Below are positions 7,758-19,784 of a stretch of DNA of 64,000 bases, in pieces. The stretch lies in assembly GCF_030067675.1 (NCBI RefSeq), contig NZ_JASJEV010000005.1, positions 240,837 through 304,836 on the forward strand. Direction: 5' to 3'. Numbering within the stretch: the first letter of the stretch is position 1; the number at the start of each line of letters is the position of its first letter. Below the pieces are notes generated by a model. It was not told where the DNA came from. It searched no databases and was given only the letters and a program-made list of their open reading frames with translations. A program made the translations under genes and the position numbers. Source of the stretch: Chelatococcus albus (GTDB lineage: Bacteria > Pseudomonadota > Alphaproteobacteria > Rhizobiales > Beijerinckiaceae).

Positions 7758-9416
7758 GTGCGGCGAGTGTGGATTGTCGGCGGGGCTGCGGTCGCAGCGG
7801 GCCTCTTGGCGGTTGCCTTCGGCTGGAGCGCCACGCGCGAGGCGAACGGCGCAGCCTATCGCACGGCTCCGGTCGACCGTGGCACGATCGTGGCAACGGT
7901 CAAGGCGACGGGCACGCTCACCCCCGTGACCACCGTGCTCGTCGGTTCTCAGCTCTCGGGCCAGATCGTCGAGATCCTGGCCGACTACAATTCGCCGGTC
8001 AAAGCCGGGCAGGTGGTGGCGCGCCTCTACAGCGAGCAGATCCGGACCCGACGCGATGCAGCCAGCGCCGACCTTGCCCAGGGCGAGGCCGACGTCGCCC
8101 AGCGCCGGGCCCAGCGCGACCGCGCCCGGGCGACGCGCCAGCGCTCGGAGGCCGCCCTGCAGGATCTCCTCGCCCAGCGCGACCGGGTTGTGGCCCAGCT
8201 CACCGACGCCCGCCGCACCTACGAGCGCCAGAAGGAGCTGTTCGAGCGCGGCACGGGCTCGCAGAGCGCCTACGACAGCGCCAAGACCCAGGCCGACGTG
8301 CAGGCGGCCACCCTCGCCTCGACCGACGCGCAGATCGCCTCCGCCAGGGCCGAGCTCGTCGGCCAGGATGCGGACATCGCGCTGGCCGAGGCACAGCTGA
8401 AGTCAGCCGAGGCCGTCGTCCTCGCCCGCCGGGCGAAGCTCAGGGACATCGAGATCGATCTCGAGCGCACCGAGATCCGCTCGCCCGTGGACGGCGTCGT
8501 CGTGCAGCGCCAGATCGACCTTGGCCAGACGGTCGCGGCCTCGCTGAATGCCCCGACGCTCTTCACCATCGCCCAGGACCTGCACCAGATCGACATCTAC
8601 GCCAATATCGACGAGAGCGACGTGGGCCGCATCCGCGAAGGCCAGCGCGTCATCTTCACGGTGAACGCCTATCCCAATCGCACCTACGAGGGCCGCGTGC
8701 GCATGGTCCGTCTCGGCGCCCAGACCATCCAGAACGTCGTCACCTACACGGGCGTGATCGGCGTCGACAACGCCGACCTGTCGCTGCTGCCCGGCATGAC
8801 GGCGAACCTGCAGATCGTCACCGATGAGCGGCGCGACGTGCTGCGCGTCCCCAACGCGGCGCTGCGCTTCAAGCCGGTGACCGGAGCGACGGCGGATGCC
8901 CCTTCAGCGGGGGCGAAGTCGCCGGTGCGCGTTGCCCCGCTGCAGGAGCTGCGCGAGCGCATCGCGGCGGAGGTGAAGCCCACGCCCGACGAGGCGAAGG
9001 CGATCGAGGCGATTCTGGACGAGGCGCGCCGTGCCGCGGGCGCCCGCGCCCAGGAACTCGCCGACGAGGAGCGGCGCGCCGCCCTGCGCGCGGCCCGTCA
9101 GGACCTCATGGACAGGATCGCCGCCGCGCTCACCCCCGAGCGCAGGGCGCGCTTCGAGGCGCTCGCCCGGGAGCTGCGCGCCGAACGCGCCGCGGGCGGC
9201 GGAACGGGCACACGCGGCCGCGTCCACGTGCTCGACCGCGTCGGCGAGCCGAAGGCCGTTCCCCTGCGCCTCGGCGCGACCGACGGCAGCTACACCGAGC
9301 TTCTCGGCGGCGACATTGCGGAAGGCGCGGCGGTCGTCGTGGGCGGCGGCCCGAAGCCCGCAGCCGAAGCGGCGGCGGCGCCCGCCCGCGGGCCGCGCGG
9401 CCCGCGCCTGTTCTGA
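7758..9416 (+). CDS. MacA-like periplasmic efflux adaptor with long C-terminal insertion
   Basis: Membrane-fusion subunit of a MacAB-type efflux pump, 552 residues from a GTG start with GAGCGAGG upstream. It has an N-terminal membrane anchor (about 4-22) and a lipoyl-like half domain (GTIVATVKATGTLTPV). A long alpha-hairpin follows at about 95-240, then the second lipoyl half (TEIRSPVDGVVVQRQIDLG) and the beta-barrel. MacA proteins are usually about 370-400 residues. Here about 110 residues (375-485) are inserted in the membrane-proximal domain, helical and highly charged, with LTPERRARFEALARELRA. It is the first of three genes, with 12 nt to the ATPase. Confidence 0.88.
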   Translation: MRRVWIVGGAAVAAGLLAVAFGWSATREANGAAYRTAPVDRGTIVATVKATGTLTPVTTVLVGSQLSGQIVEILADYNSPVKAGQVVARLYSEQIRTRRDAASADLAQGEADVAQRRAQRDRARATRQRSEAALQDLLAQRDRVVAQLTDARRTYERQKELFERGTGSQSAYDSAKTQADVQAATLASTDAQIASARAELVGQDADIALAEAQLKSAEAVVLARRAKLRDIEIDLERTEIRSPVDGVVVQRQIDLGQTVAASLNAPTLFTIAQDLHQIDIYANIDESDVGRIREGQRVIFTVNAYPNRTYEGRVRMVRLGAQTIQNVVTYTGVIGVDNADLSLLPGMTANLQIVTDERRDVLRVPNAALRFKPVTGATADAPSAGAKSPVRVAPLQELRERIAAEVKPTPDEAKAIEAILDEARRAAGARAQELADEERRAALRAARQDLMDRIAAALTPERRARFEALARELRAERAAGGGTGTRGRVHVLDRVGEPKAVPLRLGATDGSYTELLGGDIAEGAAVVVGGGPKPAAEAAAAPARGPRGPRLF

Positions 9417-9428
9417 GGCGCGACGGCC

Positions 9429-10181
9429 ATGGCGCCCACGCCGCTGCTCGAAACCCGCGGCCTTACCCGCGTCTACGATCTCGGCGGCACGAAGGTCGTG
9501 GCGCTCTCCGGCGTGTCGCTCGACGTGGCGCCGGGCGAGTTCGTCGCAGTCATGGGGCCGTCGGGCTCGGGCAAGTCGACCTTCATGAACCTCGTCGGCT
9601 GCCTCGACCGGCCCACGAGGGGCTCCTACCGGCTCGATGGCGCCGATGTCGAGCGGCTCGACGCCGACGGCCTCGCCCGCCTGCGCAACCGCGCCATCGG
9701 TTTCGTCTTCCAGCAGTTCAACCTGCTGCCCCGCCAGGACGCGCAGACGAATGTCGAGCTGCCGATGGTCTATGCTGGCGTCGAGCGGCACAGGCGGCGC
9801 GAGAAGGCCTTGCAGGCGCTCACCCGCGTTGGCCTCGCCGGGCGCGCGCACCACCGGCCGATGCAGCTCTCCGGCGGCCAGCAGCAGCGCGTCGCCATCG
9901 CGCGCGCCCTCGTCAACGATCCCCGCCTCATCCTCGCCGACGAGCCGACGGGCGCCCTCGACAGCCGCACGGCGCTCGAGATCCTCGCCCTCTTCCAGGC
10001 GCTGAACCGCGAGGGCGTCACCATCCTCATCGTCACGCACGACGCCGAGGTGGCGCGCCATGCCGCGCGCGTCGTGCGCTTCCGCGACGGACACATCGTT
10101 GCCGACGAGCGTCAGGTGGCCTCCGACGCCGCCGCGGCGCTGGCGCAGCTTGCGCCGACGGCGGAGGAGGTGACGGCATGA
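9429..10181 (+). CDS. MacB-type ABC transporter ATP-binding protein
   Basis: ATPase subunit (250 residues) of the type VII ABC exporter fed by the adjacent adaptor. Walker A is GPSGSGKST near residue 40, the Q-loop is [14 protein letters not shown], the signature is [15 protein letters not shown], and Walker B is [12 protein letters not shown]. It belongs to the LolD/MacB subfamily. In E. coli MacB the ATPase and permease are fused; here they are separate genes sharing an ATGA overlap at 10178-10181. Substrate unknown; macrolides, peptides or lipoproteins are all handled by relatives. Confidence 0.92.
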   Translation: MAPTPLLETRGLTRVYDLGGTKVVALSGVSLDVAPGEFVAVMGPSGSGKSTFMNLVGCLDRPTRGSYRLDGADVERLDADGLARLRNRAIGFVFQQFNLLPRQDAQTNVELPMVYAGVERHRRREKALQALTRVGLAGRAHHRPMQLSGGQQQRVAIARALVNDPRLILADEPTGALDSRTALEILALFQALNREGVTILIVTHDAEVARHAARVVRFRDGHIVADERQVASDAAAALAQLAPTAEEVTA

Positions 10182-11410
10182 GGCTTTACGAGGCCCTGCG
10201 CGCCGCGCTCTCGGCCATCGCCGCCAATGCCCTGCGTTCGGCGCTCACCATGCTCGGCATCGTCATCGGCGTCATGGCGGTGATCGCCATGGTGGCGATC
10301 GGCTCCGGCGCGCGCGACGTGGTGACCCGCCAGATCAAGAGCCTCGGCGGCAACCTCGCCATCGTCTCGCCCGGCAACGTCACGCAGGGCGGCGTGCGGC
10401 TCGGGGCCGGCGCCGCCTCGACGCTCACCGACGAGGACGCCCGCGCCGTCGAGCGCGAGGTGGAGGGCGTCGTGGCCGCCGCCCCCTTCGTGCGCGGCTC
10501 GGCGCAGCTCGTCCATGGCGGCAGCAACTGGGCAACGTCCGTCTATGCCGTCGACCTGGCCTATTTCACCGCGCGCGAATGGGAAGTGGAGGCGGGCCGC
10601 CTCTTCGACCCGGAGGAGATCCGCCGCGGCGAGATCGTCGCCGTCATCGGCCGCACCGTGGCACAGAACCTCTTCGGCGACGCCGACCCCGTCGGCGAGA
10701 CGATCCGCATCCGCAACGTGCCCTTCCGCGTCATCGGTGTCATGGCGGCGAAGGGCCAGTCGAGCTTCGGCCAGGACCAGGACGACGTCGTCTTCGTGCC
10801 GCTCGATGCCGGCCGCAGCCGCGTCATCGGGCGCAACTTCGCCAAGAACCGCTCCATCGGCTCGATCTTCATCAAGTTCCGCAGCGAGGAGGACATCGCC
10901 CCCGGCATCGAGGCGACGCGCGCGCTCCTGCGCCAGCGCCACCGCCTGACGGACGACACGGAGGACGACTTTTCCATCCGCAACCTCACCGAGATCGCCG
11001 AGACCGTCTCGGCGAGCGCCAACACCCTGTCGCTGCTGCTCGCGGCGGTGGCCGGTGTGTCCCTCCTCGTCGGCGGCATCGGCATCATGAACATCATGCT
11101 CGTGTCGGTGACGGAGCGGACACGCGAGATCGGCCTGAGGCTCGCCGTTGGTGCCCGCCCGCGCGACATCCTCGGCCAGTTCCTCATCGAGGCGACGACG
11201 CTTGCCACCATCGGCGGGGCGGCAGGGGTTGCGCTCGGCATCGTCGCGGCCCGGCTCGTCGCCGGCGCCTTCGGCTGGCCGACACTCATCTCGCCCGAGG
11301 CGATCGTGATCGCGGTCGCCTTCTCCAGCCTCGTCGGCATCTTCTTCGGCTTCTACCCCGCCCGCCGCGCCGCCCGCCTCGACCCGATCGAAGCCCTGCG
11401 CCGCGAGTGA
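10178..11410 (+). CDS. MacB-type ABC transporter permease
   Basis: Membrane subunit (410 residues) of the MacAB-like system. It has the expected four membrane segments: one near the N-terminus (about 20-45, [18 protein letters not shown]) and three near the C-terminus (about 285-400). A large periplasmic MacB_PCD domain lies between (about 50-240). The FtsX domain includes [25 protein letters not shown], quoted here only in part. It closes the adaptor-ATPase-permease operon. No outer-membrane channel gene is adjacent, so a TolC elsewhere would be needed. Confidence 0.92.
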   Translation: MRLYEALRAALSAIAANALRSALTMLGIVIGVMAVIAMVAIGSGARDVVTRQIKSLGGNLAIVSPGNVTQGGVRLGAGAASTLTDEDARAVEREVEGVVAAAPFVRGSAQLVHGGSNWATSVYAVDLAYFTAREWEVEAGRLFDPEEIRRGEIVAVIGRTVAQNLFGDADPVGETIRIRNVPFRVIGVMAAKGQSSFGQDQDDVVFVPLDAGRSRVIGRNFAKNRSIGSIFIKFRSEEDIAPGIEATRALLRQRHRLTDDTEDDFSIRNLTEIAETVSASANTLSLLLAAVAGVSLLVGGIGIMNIMLVSVTERTREIGLRLAVGARPRDILGQFLIEATTLATIGGAAGVALGIVAARLVAGAFGWPTLISPEAIVIAVAFSSLVGIFFGFYPARRAARLDPIEALRRE

Positions 11411-11429
11411 AGGGCCGCGGCCCGTGCGG

Positions 11430-11566
11430 CGTCATCCCGGAAACGATAACGGTGCCGGCAGGGGTGCGACGGCCGCTGCATCTTCCGGTTCACCCGCATC
11501 GGTTCTTCGTCCTGGGCTCCCCGCTCCGCTCGGCCCCGGGACGACCGTGGATGGTTCCCGCGCGCC
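11430..11566. repeat. Degenerate intergenic repeat, copy A
   Basis: The gap after the permease gene begins with CGTCATCCCGG and ends with GGCCCCGGGACGAC followed by GGTTCCCGCGCG. The outer ends are inverted copies, and GGTTCCCGCGCG plus the CCCCGGG core recur at 22198-22356. It resembles a decayed rhizobial-type intergenic mosaic or REP-like element. The element boundaries are estimates. Confidence 0.4.
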
Positions 11567-11662
11567 CCTCCACGCGCTTGCCATGCGCCGTGCCTCTTGC
11601 GAGCGTGGCGCCGGCTTGCCCCAAGCCGAACTTGCAAGCCGAACGAGAAGGATCGGCGCCCG

Positions 11663-12124
11663 ATGGCCGAGCTCGACAAGATCGACCTGAAGATCCTCCG
11701 CCTCCTGCAGGCGGACGGGCGCATGGGCAATGCCGAGATCGCGCGGCGGGTGAACCTGTCACCGGCCGCCTGTCACCGGCGCGTGCAGGCGCTCTTCACC
11801 GGCGGCTACGTCACCGGCGTGCACGCCCGCATCGACCCCGCCAAGGTGGATCTCGGGGTGCTCGTGCTGGTCGCGGTGGTGCTCGACCGCTCGACGCCCG
11901 AGAGCTTCGCCGCCTTCGAGGAGGCGGCGCTCGCCAATGCCGCGATCCTCGAATGCCACCTCGTCGCCGGCGACTTCGACTACATGCTCAAGGTCCGCGC
12001 CCGCGACATCGACGATTTCAACGCCTTCCACGGCTCCAAGCTCATCGCACTGCCCGGCGTGCGTCAGACGCGCACCTTCTTCGTGCTGAAACAGGTGCGC
12101 GACGCCGGCCCCCTGCAGTTCTGA
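11663..12124 (+). CDS. Lrp/AsnC-family transcriptional regulator
   Basis: A 153-residue Lrp-type regulator. The HTH is at about residues 5-55 (LDKIDLKILRLLQADGRMGN then SPAACHRRVQAL), followed by the ligand-binding RAM domain at about 65-145 (VVLDRSTPESFAAFEEAA, VAGDFDYMLKVRARD). It lies upstream of and co-directional with acdS, 186 nt apart. Known AcdR regulators of ACC deaminase are Lrp-type and usually divergent from acdS, so this is a plausible acdR in an unusual orientation. A general amino-acid role cannot be excluded. Start chosen at MAELDKID, where GAGAAGGATC lies upstream. Confidence 0.88.
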   Translation: MAELDKIDLKILRLLQADGRMGNAEIARRVNLSPAACHRRVQALFTGGYVTGVHARIDPAKVDLGVLVLVAVVLDRSTPESFAAFEEAALANAAILECHLVAGDFDYMLKVRARDIDDFNAFHGSKLIALPGVRQTRTFFVLKQVRDAGPLQF

Positions 12125-12310
12125 CCGCCGTCGCCGCGGCGGCAGATGATTGATTGAAAAATGGCGCCTTCTCGCGAATGATCGCAGCTGTTCATGGAAT
12201 CTGACGCACAATAGCCCTTGCGAGGCCGCTCATCTTTGAAAGGACATTCGCCTGGCAAAACTCCTAGCATTCGCGGCGTCCCCATCGCCCGAGCGCAGGA
12301 GCGTCCTCCC

Positions 12311-13318
12311 ATGAATCTCGACCGTTTCGAGCGCATTCCGCTCGCCTTCTATCCCTCGCCGATCCACCCCCTGAAGCGTCTCTCCGCCCATCTCGGCGGA
12401 CCCGAGATCTGGGCGAAGCGCGACGACATCTGCGGCGGCCTCGCCTTCGGCGGCAACAAGATCCGCAAACTCGAATATCTCGTGCCCGACGCGCTCGCGA
12501 AGGGCTGCGACACCCTCGTCTCGATCGGCGGCGTGCAGTCGAACCACACGCGCCAGGTGGCGGCGGTGGCGGCCCATCTCGGGCTGAAATGCCGGCTCGT
12601 GCAGGAGAAATGGGTGGAGTGGCCGGACACGATCTACGACAAGGTCGGCAACCTCCTCCTCTCCCGCCTCATGGGCGCGGAAGCGCGCCAGGAGGGCGAG
12701 GGCTATTCCACCGCGATCAAGGACACCTGGGAGGGCGCGCTCGCCGAGGTCCGCGCCAGGGGCGGCAAGCCTTACGCCATTCCCGCCGGAGCCTCCGACC
12801 ATCCGCTCGGCGGCCTGGGCTATGCCAATTTCGCCCGCGAGGTCGCGGCGCAGGAGCGGGAGCACGGCATCTTCTTCGACACGGTGGTGGTCGCCACCTG
12901 CACCGGCTCGACGCAGGCCGGCATGATCGTCGGCTTCCTCGGCCAGGACAGGCCGCGCCGCCTCATCGGCATCGACGTCGCCGCCGACGAGGCCATGACG
13001 CGCGCGGCCGTCACCAAGATCGCCCGGGCCACGGCCGAGCTCGTGGAACTGAAGACACCCGTACGGGACGAGGACGTGGTGATCGAGACCGGCCATGCCG
13101 GCCCGGCCTACGGCGCCCCTGGCAAGGACACGATCGAGGCGATCCGCCTCGCGGCCCGCCTCGAAGGCATGATCACGGACCCCGTATACGAGGGCAAATC
13201 CATGGCCGGCCTCATCGGCCTCGTCTCCTCCGGCGCGATCCCCGCCTCCTCCAAGGTGCTCTACGTCCACCTCGGCGGCGTGCCGGCCATCAACGCCTAC
13301 GCCGGCGCCTTCAACTGA
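12311..13318 (+). CDS. acdS: 1-aminocyclopropane-1-carboxylate deaminase
   Basis: PLP enzyme that splits the ethylene precursor ACC into 2-oxobutyrate and ammonia; plant-associated bacteria use it to lower ethylene in the host. The 335-residue protein matches the family length (337-338). The PLP lysine is in [11 protein letters not shown], followed by [19 protein letters not shown]. Residues that separate ACC deaminase from D-cysteine desulfhydrase are of the AcdS type: Glu in [10 protein letters not shown] and Leu in YVHLGGVPA. The ATG follows GCAGGAGCG. An Lrp-type gene lies just upstream. The call is firm; actual activity is unproven. Confidence 0.93.
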   Translation: MNLDRFERIPLAFYPSPIHPLKRLSAHLGGPEIWAKRDDICGGLAFGGNKIRKLEYLVPDALAKGCDTLVSIGGVQSNHTRQVAAVAAHLGLKCRLVQEKWVEWPDTIYDKVGNLLLSRLMGAEARQEGEGYSTAIKDTWEGALAEVRARGGKPYAIPAGASDHPLGGLGYANFAREVAAQEREHGIFFDTVVVATCTGSTQAGMIVGFLGQDRPRRLIGIDVAADEAMTRAAVTKIARATAELVELKTPVRDEDVVIETGHAGPAYGAPGKDTIEAIRLAARLEGMITDPVYEGKSMAGLIGLVSSGAIPASSKVLYVHLGGVPAINAYAGAFN

Positions 13319-13493
13319 AGGATGCCGAAACGTCGGCCCGGGCCCAGAAGCGATGGCGGTGGAGAACGGGCCCGGGACCGTCGTGCCTTCCCGATCAACC
13401 ACGTCGGTTCCGGTTCCCGGGCGCCTCGCTCGGTCCCGCCCGGGATGACCGCAGGGCTATTCTCGAAGGCGCCGTGTCGCTCTTCGCCCCGCC
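13319..13493. repeat. Degenerate intergenic repeat, copy C
   Basis: Convergent gap between acdS and metH. It contains GGTTCCCGGGCGCCTCGCTC followed by GGTCCCGCCCGGGATGACCG, similar in order and composition to the ends of the elements at 11430-11566 and 22198-22356. It could also help terminate both flanking genes. This is the most divergent of the three copies. Confidence 0.3.
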
Positions 13494-17240
<3,747 letters not shown>

Positions 17241-17314
17241 CTTGAGCGACCTTCATCCTCGTCACCGCCGGACAGGCGCCGGCATCTTCGATCATTGCCC
17301 CCGGACAGGGCGCA

Positions 17315-18235
17315 CTACTCCGCCGCCACCGCCGCGCGCGCCGGCTCGGCCTGCGGGCGCAGGCCGAGCAGGTGGCAGACGGCATAGACGAGGTCGGCCC
17401 GGTTCATCGTGTAGAAATGCAGGTCGGTGACGCCGCGGTCGACGAGGTCGATGACCTGCTCGGCCGCCACCGCGGCGGCAATGAGGCGGCGCGTCTCGAC
17501 ATCCTCGTCGAGGCCCTCGAAGCGCGTCGCGAGCCAGGGGGGCACGCTCGCCCCGGCGCGCTTGGCGAAGCTCGCGGCCTGTTTGAAGTTCTGCACCGGC
17601 AGGATGCCCGGCACGATGGGGATGTCGATGCCCTTGGCACGCACGCGGTCGAGGTAACGGAAATAGAGGTCGTTGTCGAAGAAGAACTGGGTCATGGCGC
17701 GGGTCGCCCCGGCGTCGACCTTGCGCTTCAGCATCTCGATATCGGCTTCGACCGACGGGCTTTCGGGATGCTTCTCCGGATAGGCGGCGACCGACACCTC
17801 GAAATTGCCGATCGCCTTGATGCCGGCGACGAGATCGGGCGAGGAGGCGTAGCCGCCGGGATGCGGGATGTAGGCTGCGCCGAGGCCGTCTGCCGGGTCG
17901 CCGCGCAGGGCCACGATGTGGCGCACGCCCGCCGCCCAGTAGCCGCGCACCACCTCGTCCACCTCGGCGCGCGTCGCGGCGACGCAGGTCAGATGCGCCG
18001 CGGGCTTCAGCGCCGTCTCGTCGACGAGACGCTTGACCGTGGCGTGCGTGCGCTCGCGCGTCGAGCCGCCGGCGCCGTAGGTCACGGAGACGAAGGAGGG
18101 TGCGAGCGGCGCCAGCCGCTCGATGGAGGCCCACAGCGTCTTCTCCATCTCCTCCGTCTTCGGCGGAAAGAACTCGAAGGAGACGCGCACCGGCCGCGTG
18201 CTGTGACGGCTGGGGCGAAAGGCTGCGGTGGACAT
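17315..18235 (-). CDS. metF: Methylenetetrahydrofolate reductase (NAD(P)H)
   Basis: FAD enzyme that reduces 5,10-methylene-THF to the 5-methyl-THF used by MetH. The 306-residue protein has the family start VRVSFEFFPPKTEEMEKTLW, with the catalytic Glu in FEFFPP. It also has FVSVTYGAGGSTRERT, HLTCV, VALRGDP and TRAMTQFFFDNDLYFRY. Its ATG overlaps the sahR stop (TGATG) and metH follows, so the three are almost certainly one transcript making the methyl donor and methionine under SahR control. Confidence 0.96.
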   Translation of the reverse strand: MSTAAFRPSRHSTRPVRVSFEFFPPKTEEMEKTLWASIERLAPLAPSFVSVTYGAGGSTRERTHATVKRLVDETALKPAAHLTCVAATRAEVDEVVRGYWAAGVRHIVALRGDPADGLGAAYIPHPGGYASSPDLVAGIKAIGNFEVSVAAYPEKHPESPSVEADIEMLKRKVDAGATRAMTQFFFDNDLYFRYLDRVRAKGIDIPIVPGILPVQNFKQAASFAKRAGASVPPWLATRFEGLDEDVETRRLIAAAVAAEQVIDLVDRGVTDLHFYTMNRADLVYAVCHLLGLRPQAEPARAAVAAE

Positions 18236-19254
18236 CAGGCGACCTCCCGGTGAGGCGAACGCACGGGAAGATCGGTGACGATCCGCCGGTCCTGCGCCAG
18301 CCACAACGATACGACGAGCCGGTTTTCGCCGCGCTCCGGCGGCGGCAATTCACGATGCGCGACGAGGTCGAGCCCGGCTTCCCCCAGCCAGGCGCCGAGC
18401 TGCTCGCGCGAGAAGCCGAGGCGGCGATGCGCATATTGATCGCGCAGGAACTCGAGGTCATGCGGCGCGAAATCGACGATGAGGATGCGTCCGCCGGGCG
18501 CAAGAACCGCCGCCGCCTCCCGCACCGCCCGCGCCGGATCGTCCAGATAGTGCAGTACCTGGTGCACCAGCACGAGGTCGAAGGCGTTGCGCTCCACCGG
18601 CAGGGCGTAGATGTCGCCCTGGCGCAGCTCGACGCTCGAAAGCCCCGCCCGCTCGAGATTGGCGCGCGCCACCGACAGCATGGCATGGTTGGCGTCCACC
18701 CCCACGGCGCGCGCAGCGCGCGGCGCAAGCAGCTGCAGCATCCGCCCCGTGCCCGTGCCGAGGTCGAGGAAGGCCCGCACGGGCTTGTCGCCCACGACGT
18801 CGCGGATGGCGGCTTCCACCGCCTCCTCCGACACGTGCAGCGACCGCACGCGGTCCCAGTCCGCTGCGAGCCGGGCGAAGAAGCTCTGCGCCGACTCGGC
18901 GCGGGCCTTGCGCACGGCCGCAAGCCGCGCCCGGTCGGCGGCGAGCTGCTCATCCCGCGCGTCGAGGCTGGCGATGAGGCTGCGCGTTGCCGCCGCGGCG
19001 GGGCTGCGGTCGGCAAGACGGAAGAAGGCCCAGGCGCCCTCGCGGTGCCGCTCGATCAGCCCGGCCTCCGCCAGGAGCTTCAGGTGGCGCGAGATGCGTG
19101 GCTGTGACTGGCCGAGGATGTCGGTGAGGTCGGACACGTTGAGCTCGCCCTCGGCGAGCAGCGCCAGGATGCGCAGGCGCGTCTCCTCCCCCGCCGCCTT
19201 GAGCGCGGTGAGGAGCACGGGCATCGGCAGCGGCACAGGGTCGGCCATCGACAT
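18235..19254 (-). CDS. sahR: SahR: ArsR-family regulator with SAM-methyltransferase-like sensor domain
   Basis: A 339-residue fusion of an ArsR winged helix (about 10-95: RLRILALLAEGELNVSDLTD, QSQPRISRHLKLLAEAGLIE) to a class I methyltransferase fold (about 150-300: FLDLGTGTGRMLQLLAP, VHQVLHYLDDPARAV). SahR proteins of Proteobacteria have this layout. They repress SAM-cycle genes and release DNA when S-adenosylhomocysteine binds the methylase-like domain. Being first in an operon with metF and metH fits exactly. The AT-rich operator just upstream of its start implies autoregulation. True methyltransferase activity is possible but not expected. Confidence 0.9.
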   Translation of the reverse strand: MSMADPVPLPMPVLLTALKAAGEETRLRILALLAEGELNVSDLTDILGQSQPRISRHLKLLAEAGLIERHREGAWAFFRLADRSPAAAATRSLIASLDARDEQLAADRARLAAVRKARAESAQSFFARLAADWDRVRSLHVSEEAVEAAIRDVVGDKPVRAFLDLGTGTGRMLQLLAPRAARAVGVDANHAMLSVARANLERAGLSSVELRQGDIYALPVERNAFDLVLVHQVLHYLDDPARAVREAAAVLAPGGRILIVDFAPHDLEFLRDQYAHRRLGFSREQLGAWLGEAGLDLVAHRELPPPERGENRLVVSLWLAQDRRIVTDLPVRSPHREVA

Positions 19255-19261
19255 TCTCTAA

Positions 19262-19285
19262 GATATATAAAGATATGTTTATATC
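19262..19285 (-). promoter_or_regulatory. Probable SahR operator and promoter of sahR-metF-metH
   Basis: Immediately upstream of the sahR ATG (8-31 nt) GATAT occurs at 19262 and 19272, and its inverse ATATC at 19281. The last two form the perfect inverted repeat GATAT-GTTT-ATATC (19272-19285). The segment is strikingly AT-rich in a very GC-rich region. ArsR-family regulators bind such short imperfect AT-rich palindromes overlapping their own promoter. Confidence 0.65.
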
Positions 19286-19289
19286 AAAA

Positions 19290-19784
19290 TCGCCATCGAG
19301 CCAAGCGGATAATGCCTGCCCCTGCCCCCCGCTGCCGCCTGCGGCAAGCACGGGTCATGCACAGGTCATGGGAGCGACTCCGTGTCGCGCGGGCTCTCCG
19401 ACCTCGGCCGGAGGAAGCCGGAACGGCAAGCTGCCCTTCCCCGCCCCGGGGGCGACGAGCAGGACGAGCGCCTTCGGTCATGCCGGACGGCTGCCGCATG
19501 CAATCGCGCACGGGCATCACTCATGCGCGGCGAATTCGGGATGTTCCGGGCGCGCCCTGAATCAAGCAATACAGGCGCCGTGACTCGACAGAGTCGTCAT
19601 GGAGCGGGTTTGTTAACTGTACTATATGACGAATGAATCTTCAGCAGTATATTTTGTTCCGGAAACATCCGAGCCGTGAGGCATATATTTGCGAAGTGCC
19701 CTCAGCATGGCAGGCATGTTCCCGCATTAACGCGAAGGAAACACCTCGACCGCATGAGAACGACAGCAGTCTTGAGGTCAGATT
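19290..19784. other. Long intergenic region without recognised gene
   Basis: About 490 nt between the sahR operator and the chemoreceptor gene. Open frames here lack family features and good starts. The distal part (about 19595-19680) is moderately AT-rich (GTTAACTGTACTATATGACG) and probably holds the chemoreceptor promoter. No RNA gene or terminator was recognised. Confidence 0.4.

Noticed and set aside
12311..13318. D-cysteine desulfhydrase as alternative to ACC deaminase
   Set aside because: The discriminating Glu (VYEGKSM) and Leu (VHLGG) positions are of the ACC deaminase type.
17241..19300. SAM or SAH riboswitch in front of the methionine genes
   Set aside because: No leader long enough or matching riboswitch core was seen; gene overlaps and the ArsR-type operator explain regulation better.
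19366..19569. Small open frames in the sahR/chemoreceptor gap
   Set aside because: They overlap each other on both strands, lack ribosome sites and encode low-information sequence.
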